Shown one piece after another: positions 1 through 7,110 of a stretch of 10,062 nt of DNA. The notes under the pieces are model-generated. The model saw nothing but the letters and a program-made list of their open reading frames with translations, ran no database searches and was not told the origin of the DNA. The DNA is taken from contig JAPKHB010000112.1 of assembly GCA_026647295.1 (NCBI GenBank), positions 1 to 10,062 of the forward strand, in the 5' to 3' direction. Both the position numbers and the translations under genes were made by a program. Numbering within the stretch: position 1 is the stretch's first letter; every line of letters starts with the position of its first letter. Origin of the DNA: Planctomycetota bacterium. GTDB lineage: Bacteria > Planctomycetota > PLA2 > JAEUHO01.

Positions 1-1557
1 CGGGCCGTGGAAGAAGCCGCTCACGGCCCCGAGCGCGCGCTGGACCGGCCCCAAGGCCACGCCGAGGAGCCCGCGGCCCACCCCCCGGTACAGCGCGTCG
101 GCGTCCAGGTTGACGCCGCGCAGCTCCGGCGGGTACAGCCGCGTGCGCATCAGGAAGGTGAAGGCCAGCGCCGAGAAGAAGAGGACCTGGACCTGCGTGA
201 CGACGTGGGTCAGCGTGTACGGCTCGTAGTCCACCGCGAACGGCAGGTGGGCGTACAGGGCCTCGGGCCACACCCCCAGACCCAGGCAGAAGGCCGCGGC
301 GATCCCCATCGCGGCCAACATGTTCCACGGCGCCTCCTTGGGGCGCAGCCCCGAGTCGTGCTGGAAGAAGGCGAAGAAGGGGATCTTGATGCCGGCGTGG
401 TGGAACACGCCCGCCGCGGCGAAGAGCAGGCCGAGCCAGACCAGCGTATGGCCCTCGACCGCGGCGGCGCTCAGGATCATCGACTTCGAGATGAACCCGC
501 TGGTCAGCGGAAAGGCCGAGATCGACGCCGCGCCGACGCAGCACAGGCCCGTGGTCCAGGGCATGGTCCGGTGCAGGCCCCCCAGGTCCGTTCCGCCGCT
601 GCGCCCGGTCCGGTGGAGCACCGCCCCCATGGCCATGAAGAGCAGCGCCTTGTACAGGATGTGGCAGAACGCGTGGGCGGCCACCCCGTTGAGGGCCAGT
701 TCCGTGCCGATGCCGATCCCGCACACCATGTAGCCGATCTGGTTGATCATGCTGTAGCACAGCACCCGCCGGAGGTCGTTCTCGATCACGGCGTAGAAGA
801 TCGGGAACACGGCCATCAGCAGGCCGATCCAGATCAGCGGCTCGGCGCCCGGGAATCCGCGCGCCAGCGCGTAGACGGCGAGCTTCGTCGTGAACGCGCT
901 CAAGAACACGGCCCCGCCGGGCGTGGCCCGCGGGTAGCCGTCCACGATCCAGCCGTGCAGGAGCGGCCATCCGCACTTGAGCCCGAAGGCGAGGAAGATG
1001 AGCCAGGCGCCGGGGGTGGTGTCGAGCGACATGGCCTCGAAGCGCAGCGACCCGGTGCCGGCGGCGAACTGCGCGAGCCCCGTCAGCAGCAGCAGGCCGG
1101 AGACGAGCTGCACCATGAGGTAGCGGTACGCCGCAGCGCGCGAGGCGGCGGACGGGCGGGCCAGGATCTGGAACGTCGAGGCGAGGGCCACGAGCTCCCA
1201 GCAGACGAAGAGCGTGACGAGGTCGCCGGCGAACACCGCCCCGATGCTGCTCCCGGCGTAGACGAGCGCGCTGGGCAGTTCCACGCGGTGGGGTGAGTAC
1301 AACGCGTACAGGACGCCCAGGAACGCGGCGATGTGGAAGATGACGCCGAACACCCGGCTGAGCGCGTCCACGCGGAACACCGTGAGCGTGGCCCCGAAGG
1401 CCTCGACGTGCAGGTGCTCGCCCGCCGGCGCCGCCAGCAGCAGGGCGAGGCCGGCCAGCGGCGCCGCCAGGGCGCACAGCGCCCGCAGGCGGCCGCGCGT
1501 GAGCGCGACCAGGACGCCCCCCAGCAGGAGCGCGGCGGCGGGAGGGATCTCACTCAT
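1..1557 (-). CDS. Na+/H+ antiporter subunit D-like protein (D3), C-terminus cut by window edge
   Basis: Third antiporter-like subunit of the Mrp-type complex, a polytopic inner-membrane protein expected to move protons or Na+. The frame is open from ATG at 1557 to the window edge, giving 519 residues. The ATG has a GGAGG at 1567-1571, 9 bases upstream. Visible marks are Glu121 in CWELVALAS, Lys194 before PLLHGW (200-203), Lys225 in FTTKLAVYAL, the loop DLRRVLCYSMINQIGY (261-276), His295/His299/Lys303 in HAFCHILYKALLF, and Lys358 in GFISKS. These match the ion-path Glu/Lys/His residues of the NuoL/M/N-MrpA/D superfamily. The late segments GIKIPFFAFF (389-398), KEAPWNM and NLDADALYR (483-491) are, from memory, typical of a longer 'subunit D' family ending the operon in many proteobacteria. 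A few dozen C-terminal residues probably lie outside the window. It overlaps the preceding small gene by 8 bases, so coupled translation is likely. Family call is firm; the ion carried is not known. Confidence 0.93.
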   Translation of the reverse strand, partial: MSEIPPAAALLLGGVLVALTRGRLRALCALAAPLAGLALLLAAPAGEHLHVEAFGATLTVFRVDALSRVFGVIFHIAAFLGVLYALYSPHRVELPSALVYAGSSIGAVFAGDLVTLFVCWELVALASTFQILARPSAASRAAAYRYLMVQLVSGLLLLTGLAQFAAGTGSLRFEAMSLDTTPGAWLIFLAFGLKCGWPLLHGWIVDGYPRATPGGAVFLSAFTTKLAVYALARGFPGAEPLIWIGLLMAVFPIFYAVIENDLRRVLCYSMINQIGYMVCGIGIGTELALNGVAAHAFCHILYKALLFMAMGAVLHRTGRSGGTDLGGLHRTMPWTTGLCCVGAASISAFPLTSGFISKSMILSAAAVEGHTLVWLGLLFAAAGVFHHAGIKIPFFAFFQHDSGLRPKEAPWNMLAAMGIAAAFCLGLGVWPEALYAHLPFAVDYEPYTLTHVVTQVQVLFFSALAFTFLMRTRLYPPELRGVNLDADALYRGVGRGLLGVALGPVQRALGAVSGFFHGP

Positions 1558-1876
1558 CGGCCGCCGCCTCCGGGCGCAGGACCACCTGACGCAGCCCCTT
1601 GGCCACCATCACCAGGAGCACGCACGACACGAACCCGTAGACGCCGTAGAAGCCCCACCCGTCGAAGCGCTCCTCCACGGCGCTGTGCAGGTGCCGGGTG
1701 TAGAGCAGGTCCACCCCCAGGAGGAGCGCGCAGGCGAGGTACAGCCCGCCCACGATGCGCCGGACGTTGGCCGGCCGCTGGAACCAGCCCGGAGCCTCGT
1801 CGGGCGCCCGGACCGGCACCGCGGGGGTCGCCGGGTCGACGTCGGGAGGCACGCGGGGGCCGGGGGACGGCGTCAT
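1550..1876 (-). CDS. small two-helix membrane protein of the Mrp-like operon
   Basis: A 108-residue protein with no function I can name. The first ~38 residues are Pro/Ala/Asp-rich and probably cytoplasmic or disordered. A first hydrophobic helix spans about 40-58 (IVGGLYLACALLLGVDLLY) and a second about 75-93 (GFYGVYGFVSCVLLVMVAK), followed by a short basic then acidic tail. The ATG at 1876 overlaps the stop of D2 as ATGA and has GGAGG at 1883-1887, 6 bases upstream. Its own stop overlaps the start of D3 by 8 bases (ATGAGTGA). This tight placement between two channel subunits argues for a structural or assembly subunit of the same complex. The second helix pattern (YGFVSCVLLVMVAKGLR) looks familiar from Mrp-like clusters of other proteobacteria, but that is from memory. 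Canonical MrpA-G operons have no such gene. Confidence 0.88.
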   Translation of the reverse strand: MTPSPGPRVPPDVDPATPAVPVRAPDEAPGWFQRPANVRRIVGGLYLACALLLGVDLLYTRHLHSAVEERFDGWGFYGVYGFVSCVLLVMVAKGLRQVVLRPEAAADE

Positions 1877-3390
1877 TCGGCGCCTCCGAAGGCGGCGTGC
1901 GCGACCGCGCGCGCCAGGTCGAGCAGGGGACCGTGCCCCAGGAAGAGCCCCACCGTCCCCAGCGCCGTCAGGGACAACGCCAGCACGCAGGGCCAGGGGG
2001 CCTCGTGGACGCCGGCCTCCGTGCCGGCCGGGAGCGGGCGGAAGAACGCGCGCCACAGGATCGGCAGGAAGTAGGCGGCGTTGAGCAACGCGCTCGCGAC
2101 GAGGACCGCGAGGACGACCGCCCCCGCCGGGTCGGCCGCGGCACCCCGCACCAGGAAGAGCTTGCTCACGAACCCGGCCGTGGGCGGAAGCCCGATCATC
2201 GACAGCGCGCCGATGGCGAAGGCGGTCAGGGTGATCGGCATCCGGCGGCCGATGCCGTCCAGTTCGCTCACGCGGGTCTTGTGGCACGCGAGGTAGATGG
2301 CCCCCGCCCCGAAGAAGAGGGTGATCTTCGAGGTGGCGTGCATTCCGATGTGAAGCAGGCCCCCCACGGCGCCCGCCCCCGTGCCCAGGCCGACGCCCAG
2401 CAGGACGTACGAGAGCTGGCTGACGGTCGAGTACGCCAGGCGCCGCTTGAGGTCGTCCTGGGCGAGCGCGATGAGCGAGGCCACGACGATGGTGAAGCAC
2501 GCCACGCCGACCAGGAGGTCGTCGGCGCCGATCCGCGCCATCGTCTCGGGGCCGAAGACGTGGAACACGACCCGGCTGACGCCGAACACGCCCATCTTGA
2601 CCACGGCCACGGCGTGCAGCAGCGCGCTCACCGGCGTCGGCGCGACCATCGCGGCCGGCAGCCAGCCGTGCAGCGGCAGGGCGGCGCACTTGGCCATGCC
2701 GTACACCAGCAGCAGGAAGGCGAGCACCAGGGTGCCGTCGGCGGCGGCGACGCCCGCGAGCAGGCCGCCGGGGGCGAAGTCGAGCGTGCCGGCCAGGTGG
2801 TAGACCAGGAAGAGGCCGGGGAGCAGCAGCCCGATCGAGGCGCCGAGCAGGAGGGTCAGGTACTTGCGCGCGCCCGCCCGCGCCGCGGGGGTCTGGGCGT
2901 GGATCACCAGGGGGTAGGTACACAGCGAGAGCACCTCGTAGAAGGCGAAGAGGCCGAAGAGGTTCGCGCTGAAGGCGGCCCCCATGACGGCGGCGATCGC
3001 GAGCGCAAAGCAGGCGTAGAAGCGCGTCTGGCGCGGCTCGTCATGCGCCCGCATGTAGCCGATCGAATAGAGCGTGTTGAGGATCCACAGGCCGCTCGCC
3101 ACGAGGGCGAAGACCAGCCCGAGGGCGTCGACGCGGAAGGAGAGGGCGAGCCCGGGGGCGAGCGAGAAGCCCTCCCAGGCGAGCGTCTCCCCGGCCCGGT
3201 GCCGCGCGTAGAGCCACAGGACCAGGGCGAAGTTGACCCCGGCGGTCGCAAGGCTCACGCCCTCGCGCAGGTTCGGCCGCCGGCGCGCGGCGACCACGCC
3301 CAGCAGCCCGAGCAGGCACACCAGCGGCGGCAGGCCGGGGCCGAGCCCCGCGAGGTCGAGCCCGCCCAGGAGGGGGACCGCGCCGCTCAC
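1873..3390 (-). CDS. antiporter-like subunit D2 (NuoL/MrpA N-domain/MnhD type)
   Basis: A 505-residue polytopic membrane protein of the proton-translocating NuoL/M/N-MrpA/D superfamily. Conserved marks are Glu152 in FYEVLSLCTYP, Lys234 followed by LPLHGWLP (238-245), the motif APTPVSALLHAVAVVKMG (250-267) with His259 and Lys265, the loop DDLKRRLAYSTVSQLSYV (312-329), His351/Lys355 in MHATSKITLFF, and Lys410 in GFVSKLF. These are the buried charged residues of the ion path in this family. The APTPVSALLHA motif is closest to NuoL and the N-terminal half of MrpA, so with the separate MbhD/E-like gene it may replace MrpA. The chosen GTG (3390) overlaps the D1 stop as GTGA and has GGAGG at 3398-3402, 7 bases upstream. 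The same frame continues open far upstream, but that part is arginine/glycine-rich shadow sequence inside D1. Family is certain; orthology to MrpA rather than MrpD is inference. Confidence 0.95.
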   Translation of the reverse strand: MSGAVPLLGGLDLAGLGPGLPPLVCLLGLLGVVAARRRPNLREGVSLATAGVNFALVLWLYARHRAGETLAWEGFSLAPGLALSFRVDALGLVFALVASGLWILNTLYSIGYMRAHDEPRQTRFYACFALAIAAVMGAAFSANLFGLFAFYEVLSLCTYPLVIHAQTPAARAGARKYLTLLLGASIGLLLPGLFLVYHLAGTLDFAPGGLLAGVAAADGTLVLAFLLLVYGMAKCAALPLHGWLPAAMVAPTPVSALLHAVAVVKMGVFGVSRVVFHVFGPETMARIGADDLLVGVACFTIVVASLIALAQDDLKRRLAYSTVSQLSYVLLGVGLGTGAGAVGGLLHIGMHATSKITLFFGAGAIYLACHKTRVSELDGIGRRMPITLTAFAIGALSMIGLPPTAGFVSKLFLVRGAAADPAGAVVLAVLVASALLNAAYFLPILWRAFFRPLPAGTEAGVHEAPWPCVLALSLTALGTVGLFLGHGPLLDLARAVAHAAFGGAE

Positions 3391-4862
3391 AGGAGGGCCT
3401 CCGCCGCGGCCTGGGCCACCGGAAGCGCGAGCGGGGCCACGCCCAGCACGAGGCACGCCGCGCCCAGGACGAGGGAGGGGGCGCGCATCGACCAGGGCAC
3501 GTCCTCGGCCACCGGCCCGTCCTCGTCGGCGAACCAGGCGAGTTGGAGCAGGCGCCAGGCGTACACGGCCGTGAACAGCGAACTGGCCAGGAGCACCGGG
3601 ATCACGGCCCACTGCCCGGCCTCGAGCGCGCCGCGGGCGAGGTACCACTTCGTCAGGAACCCGGCCGTGAGCGGCACCCCGACCATGGAGCAGGCGGCGA
3701 CCGTGAGCAGCATGGCCGTGAGGGGGGCGCGGCGGCCGAGGCCCTTCAGGGCGGCCACCTGGGTGGTCCCGGCCCGGTAGGCCAGTGCGCCGGCCACGCA
3801 GAACAACGCCCCCTTGGCCGCCGCGTGGTTCCAGAAGTGCAGGAAGCTCCCGGTCAGGCCGTCGGCGTTGTGCAGGGCGAGGCCGAGCACCACGTAGCCG
3901 ATCTGCCCCACGCTGGAGTAGGCCAGCAGCCGCTTCAGGTCGTGCTGGCGGATCGCCAGGAGCGGCCCGACCACGATGGCCGAGCAGGCCATCACCAGCA
4001 GCGCGTCCCGCACGACCGGCAGCCCCGTCTCGAGGAAGCGCACGCCGAACACGGTGAAGGCGACGCGGTACAGCGCGTAGGCGCTCACCTTGGTGGCCGT
4101 CGCGGCCAGGAACACGCTGGTGGCGCTGGGAGCCTCGGCGTAGGCGCCCGGTTGCCAGCCGTGCAGCGGGAAGAGGGCCATCTTGAGCGCCAGCCCGACC
4201 GTGAAGAAGGCGAACGCGGTGCGGATCACGCTCGAGTCGTAGAGCTGGGGCTCGCGGGCGAAGACGGCCGCGATGTCGGCCATCGCGAGCGTGCCCGTGG
4301 CCATGTAGAGGTGGCCGATCCCCAGCAGGATGAAGGTGGCCCCGAGGCTGCCCAGGATCAGGTACGAGTACCCGGCGTAGAGCGCCTGCCGGCGCCGCCC
4401 CATCGCGATCAGCACGTAGGCGGTGATGGACGCGATCTCGAGGAAGACGTAGAGGTTGAAGACGTCGCCCGTGATGGTGATGCCCATCAACCCCGCGGCC
4501 ATCAGGAGGAACACCGAGTAGTAGCCCGTCACGGCCGGCGGGCGGATCTCGCGGGCCGTCGAGCGCCGCATCCACAGCGCGACCAGGAAGGCCACGCCCG
4601 AGAGCATCGTGAGCACCAGGGCGTTGAGCCGGTCCACGACGTATTCGATGCCCACGGGGGCGGCCCAGCCCCCGAGCGCGTAGCGGATCGCCTCGCCCTC
4701 GGGCAGGGCATGGGCCCGGACGAGCAGCCGCACGCAGCCCGCGAAGGCGAGCAGCAGGGCGAGGGCGACCAGCCCCCAGGCGGCCCGCCGCCCGGCCAGC
4801 GGGACCAGCAGCGCCGCGAGCAGCGGCACGACGATCACCAGCGCCGGCAGCTGGGCGTCCAC
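3387..4862 (-). CDS. mnhD: monovalent cation/H+ antiporter subunit D (D1)
   Basis: A 491-residue MnhD/MrpD-type subunit, one of the ion-translocating subunits of the antiporter, in the inner membrane. The expected charged residues are all present: Glu142 in VFLEIASITAYVLIA, Lys227 in LALKMALFPLHGW, Lys258 in ATKVSAYALYR, Lys310 in HDLKRLLAYSSVGQIGYV, His346 and Lys350 in NHAAAKGALF, and Lys405 in GFLTKWY. The motif GDVFNLYVFLEI (132-143) is typical of MrpD and NuoM-like proteins. Length matches the usual ~490-500 residues. The start is GTG at 4862, three bases after the MnhC stop, with GGGAG at 4869-4873, 6 bases upstream and overlapping the end of mnhC. The stop overlaps the D2 start by four bases. 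No key residue appears to be missing, so it should be active. Of the three antiporter-like subunits this one has the best claim to the mnhD name. Confidence 0.96.
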   Translation of the reverse strand: MDAQLPALVIVVPLLAALLVPLAGRRAAWGLVALALLLAFAGCVRLLVRAHALPEGEAIRYALGGWAAPVGIEYVVDRLNALVLTMLSGVAFLVALWMRRSTAREIRPPAVTGYYSVFLLMAAGLMGITITGDVFNLYVFLEIASITAYVLIAMGRRRQALYAGYSYLILGSLGATFILLGIGHLYMATGTLAMADIAAVFAREPQLYDSSVIRTAFAFFTVGLALKMALFPLHGWQPGAYAEAPSATSVFLAATATKVSAYALYRVAFTVFGVRFLETGLPVVRDALLVMACSAIVVGPLLAIRQHDLKRLLAYSSVGQIGYVVLGLALHNADGLTGSFLHFWNHAAAKGALFCVAGALAYRAGTTQVAALKGLGRRAPLTAMLLTVAACSMVGVPLTAGFLTKWYLARGALEAGQWAVIPVLLASSLFTAVYAWRLLQLAWFADEDGPVAEDVPWSMRAPSLVLGAACLVLGVAPLALPVAQAAAEALL

Positions 4863-4865
4863 GGC

Positions 4866-5387
4866 CTACTCCCGCGCCCCGGCGGCGTCCGCGGCGGCTT
4901 CCTGCGCCTCGGCGCGGGCCGACTCGGCCTCCTCCTGCGCCTCGTCCGAGGCCAGGATCTCCCCCTCGTCCACCGTGCCGTAGGCCTCGCGGATGCGCAC
5001 GACCAGCGCGAGCGCCACCGCGGTCACGCTCACGCCCACCACGATGGCCGTGAGCATCAGCACGTGGGGCACGGGGTTCTCGTAGGGGACGCCCTCGGCC
5101 CCGGGCGGCCGGTCGGTCCACACGACCGGGGCCGTGGCGCCGTCGATCTTCCCGATGCTCAGGTAGAAGAGGAACACCGCGGTCTGCAGGAGGTTGAGCC
5201 CGATCACCTTCTTGACCAGGTTGCCCTTGGCCAGCACCGCGTAGAGGCCGATCATCATCAGCAGGATGTAGATCGCGTAGTTGTAGTGCGTGGCGAGCCA
5301 GCCGAGGACGTCGGCGAACGCCGCGGGCCCGGGAACCGCCGCCGCGGGCCCGGCGGGGGGGAGGAGCGGGCCGCCCGCGTCAGGCAC
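4866..5387 (-). CDS. mnhC: cation/H+ antiporter subunit C (NuoK-like), with long N- and C-terminal extensions
   Basis: A NuoK-like three-helix subunit of the Mrp complex, 173 residues. The core is classic: helix 1 about 32-51, then LAKGNLVKKVIGLNLLQTAV (52-71) with helix 2 to about 78, and helix 3 in NPVPHVLMLTAIVVGVSVTA (104-123) running to about 131. The core is flanked by a Pro/Ala/Gly-rich N-terminal stretch (1-26) and an unusual acidic Ala/Glu-rich tail (about 139-173) that could form a short amphipathic helix or coiled coil; typical MnhC proteins are nearer 110-120 residues. GTG at 5387 is preferred because GGAGG lies at 5394-5398, 6 bases upstream, and its 8-base overlap with the mnhB stop (GTGCCTGA) fits the coupling seen elsewhere in the operon. 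A later start would lose that ribosome site. Confidence 0.95.
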   Translation of the reverse strand: MPDAGGPLLPPAGPAAAVPGPAAFADVLGWLATHYNYAIYILLMMIGLYAVLAKGNLVKKVIGLNLLQTAVFLFYLSIGKIDGATAPVVWTDRPPGAEGVPYENPVPHVLMLTAIVVGVSVTAVALALVVRIREAYGTVDEGEILASDEAQEEAESARAEAQEAAADAAGARE

Positions 5388-5862
5388 GGTCGGCCTCCTC
5401 GCCCACCCGGTCCACGCGCGCCTGCACGCGCGCGGGGCGGGCCATCTCGAAGAAGAGGGTGGCCATGGCGGCGCTCACGGTCACCATGACCCCCACCTCG
5501 ATCCCGATCAGGCCGTAGTGGTGCCAGTGGCGCCGGACCTCGGGGTCGTCCGACCCCGCCAGGGCGCCGTATTCGAGGAAGGCCCCGCCCGCCAGGAGGG
5601 CCGCGAGCCCGATGCCCAGGTAGATCAGGCAGCCCAGGGGCAGCAGCGGGTCGAGCAGGCGCGCGGGCGCCGCCCGCCGCCCGTAGCCCCAGCCGTTGGC
5701 CAGGCCGAGCAGCACGAAGCTGCTGGCGAAGATCACGCCGCCCTGGAAGCCCCCCCCGGGCCCGTCCTCCCCGTGCCCGAGCACGTAGAGCGCGTAGAGC
5801 TGGATGAAGGGGACGCTGCGGCGCGCGATGTAGCGCACGATCAGGCTGTCGGTGCTCCTCAC
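5380..5862 (-). CDS. mnhB: cation/H+ antiporter subunit B
   Basis: A 160-residue MnhB-domain protein with about four membrane helices, part of the connecting module between the channel subunits. The family signature is present at 30-42 as HGEDGPGGGFQGG, followed by GVIFASSFVLLGLA (42-55) and later GIEVGVMVTVSAAMATLFFEM (120-140). The short C-terminus is charged and probably cytoplasmic. The start is GTG at 5862, overlapping the stop of the preceding gene as GTGA. The strong AAGGAGG at 5867-5873 is only 4 bases upstream, close but usable. The much longer open frame upstream of this GTG is an arginine-rich shadow of the preceding gene. The stop overlaps mnhC by 8 bases. Length and motifs fit ordinary MnhB/MrpB, and nothing looks damaged. 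Confidence 0.95.
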   Translation of the reverse strand: MRSTDSLIVRYIARRSVPFIQLYALYVLGHGEDGPGGGFQGGVIFASSFVLLGLANGWGYGRRAAPARLLDPLLPLGCLIYLGIGLAALLAGGAFLEYGALAGSDDPEVRRHWHHYGLIGIEVGVMVTVSAAMATLFFEMARPARVQARVDRVGEEADRA

Positions 5863-6485
5863 GGCGCCTCCTTCGGCCCGCGCCAGCGCCCCGCCTGGCG
5901 CAGCACGAGGACCACGCACAGGGCCGCCGTGAAGATGACGATCGTCTCCCCCATCGTGTCGTAGCCGCGGTAGTCCCCGAGCACCGGGGTCACGACGTTG
6001 GCGGCCCCCGTGTCGGCCGGGGCGTGCCGGAGGTAGTGCTGCGCCACCGAGCCGGCCCGGTTCGCCGGCGCGGCGGGGTCGCCGATCCGGGGCATGTCGC
6101 GCGCGCCGTAGAGGAGGGCGGCGGCCGTGAGGCCCACGACGAGCAGCGCCATCGTGCGGGCGGAGAGCAGCGGGCGGTCCGGGCGCTCGGCCAGCGCGGC
6201 GCGGTGCTCGGCCAGGCGCCACAGCGCCGGCTTGAGCAGGGGGCTCACGCCGGGGCCCTGTTCGCGCCGGCCGACCCGGTTGACGGCGGCCAGCAGCAGC
6301 ACGGTGCTCACGCCCGCGCCGACCGCGGCCTCGGTGAAGCCCACGTCCAGCGCGTTCATCCGGCACCACAGGAGCGCCATGAGCAGGCTGTAGGCGCCGA
6401 GGACGGCCGCCGCGCCCAGCAGGTCCTTCAGGCGCACCGCCGCCAGCGCCAGCGCCACCAGGATGGCGAGGATCAGGTCCTCCAT
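5859..6485 (-). CDS. MbhD/MbhE-like antiporter subunit (equivalent of the MrpA C-terminal region)
   Basis: A 208-residue membrane protein corresponding to the C-terminal part of MrpA as a separate gene. The first ~70 residues are the MbhD/DUF4040-like helices: LKDLLGAAAVLGAYSLL (19-35) and then LDVGFTEAAVGAGVSTVLLL (46-65) with the conserved Glu52. After a charged linker (71-108) comes a helix (about 111-126), a periplasmic-looking loop, and the MbhE-like motif ANVVTPVLGDYRGYDTMGE (162-180) leading into a last helix (181-196). In hydrogenase-linked Mbh operons these two parts are separate genes (mbhD, mbhE); in classical Mrp they are fused to a NuoL-like domain; here they are fused only to each other. 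ATG at 6485 shares one base with the mnhG stop. A GTG one codon earlier (6488) would give a GTGA overlap and 8-base spacing from GGGAG at 6497-6501, so it is an equally good start. Confidence 0.93.
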   Translation of the reverse strand: MEDLILAILVALALAAVRLKDLLGAAAVLGAYSLLMALLWCRMNALDVGFTEAAVGAGVSTVLLLAAVNRVGRREQGPGVSPLLKPALWRLAEHRAALAERPDRPLLSARTMALLVVGLTAAALLYGARDMPRIGDPAAPANRAGSVAQHYLRHAPADTGAANVVTPVLGDYRGYDTMGETIVIFTAALCVVLVLRQAGRWRGPKEAP

Positions 6486-6823
6486 CACGCCCCCGGCTCC
6501 CGCGGGGCGCCCGGATCCTGGCCCCCGCGCACCCAGGGCACGATGCCCGAGACCCAGCCGGCCCGGGCGAGCGCGTGCGTGGCCGTCGGGTTGAAGATGA
6601 AGATGAAGAAGACGATCAGGACGAGCTTGACGACCAGCGTGAGGTCGCCGCCCAGGCACAGGAGGCCCGCGAGGACCAGGGCCTGGCCCAGCGTGTCGCC
6701 CTTGCCCGCGGCGTGCAGGCGCGTGTAGAAGTCCGGGAACACCGCCACGCCGAAGGCCGTGGCCAGCATGAGCAGCGAGCCCAGGCCGATGGCCGCCGCG
6801 GCGACGATCTCCAGGACGCTCAC
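6485..6823 (-). CDS. mnhG: cation/H+ antiporter subunit G
   Basis: A 112-residue MnhG/MrpG protein with three predicted membrane helices (about 5-26, 46-62, 65-77). The family motif FPDFYTRLHAAGKGDTLGQA sits at about 29-48, followed by the hydrophobic GLLCLGGDLTLVVKLVLIVFFIFIFNPTATHALARA region typical of the family's second half. The C-terminus is a short Gly/Pro-rich tail. The start is GTG at 6823, overlapping the mnhF stop as GTGA. Repeated GGAGG units at 6825-6835 on the opposite strand place one ribosome site 7 bases upstream. The frame stays open far upstream but is Arg/Gly-rich nonsense there, so the GTG is the real start. Its role is structural or assembly within the complex; MrpG homologues are needed for Mrp activity in Bacillus. 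Confidence 0.95.
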   Translation of the reverse strand: MSVLEIVAAAAIGLGSLLMLATAFGVAVFPDFYTRLHAAGKGDTLGQALVLAGLLCLGGDLTLVVKLVLIVFFIFIFNPTATHALARAGWVSGIVPWVRGGQDPGAPREPGA

Positions 6824-7110
6824 GCCTCCTCCTCCACCGGCTCGCCCCGGCGCACGCGCCCCTCGTAGTAGCGCAGCACCGCGATCGTCCCCACGAAGTT
6901 GATGAGGGCGTAGGAGAGCGCGATGTCGAGGAAGAAGCCCGGCCGACCGGCCAGGTAGCCGACCAGGGCGAGGAGGATGATCGTCTTGGTGCCGATCACG
7001 TTCACGGCGACGACGCGGTCCAGGAGGCGCGGCCCGACGATCACCCGCCGCAGGAGCACCAGCACCCCGAGCAGGATCACGACGACGGCGGCGGCGAGGG
7101 CGACCGGCAC
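6820..7110 (-). CDS. mnhF: cation/H+ antiporter subunit F
   Basis: A 96-residue MnhF/MrpF protein with three helices: about 3-20, 37-54 and 60-79. Family hallmarks are GPRLLDRVVAVNVIGTKTI (26-44) and LDIALSYALINFVGTIAVLR (61-80). The tail is short and acidic (EEEA). The start is GTG at 7110, directly next to the TAG stop of mnhE with no gap, and GGGAG at 7118-7122 lies 7 bases upstream inside mnhE. Length matches the family. In Bacillus, MrpF has been linked to Na+ and bile-salt efflux, but here it is best read as a core structural subunit that docks with E and G. Confidence 0.95.
   Translation of the reverse strand: MPVALAAAVVVILLGVLVLLRRVIVGPRLLDRVVAVNVIGTKTIILLALVGYLAGRPGFFLDIALSYALINFVGTIAVLRYYEGRVRRGEPVEEEA

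Noticed and set aside
7..1296. Long plus-strand open frame opposite D3
   Set aside because: It is His/Arg/Gln/Gly-rich low-complexity sequence, a mirror frame produced by high GC. The minus-strand frame carries clear antiporter motifs throughout.
3391..5121. Upstream continuation of the D2 frame that would make a protein of over 1000 residues
   Set aside because: The portion before the GTG at 3390 is Arg/Gly/Ala-rich nonsense overlapping D1 and MnhC in another frame. A fusion is not supported; the GTGA junction with a Shine-Dalgarno is.
1..5387. Reading the NuoK/L/M-like genes as part of respiratory complex I
   Set aside because: MnhE, MnhF, MnhG, MnhB and MbhD/E-like genes are in the same operon, and no NuoA-J genes or quinone-site subunit (NuoH) are seen.
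1333..5489. Two very long plus-strand open frames opposite D2, D1 and MnhC
   Set aside because: Both are composed of Arg/Gly/Glu/Gln/His-rich sequence without domains, directly antisense to well-supported membrane protein genes.
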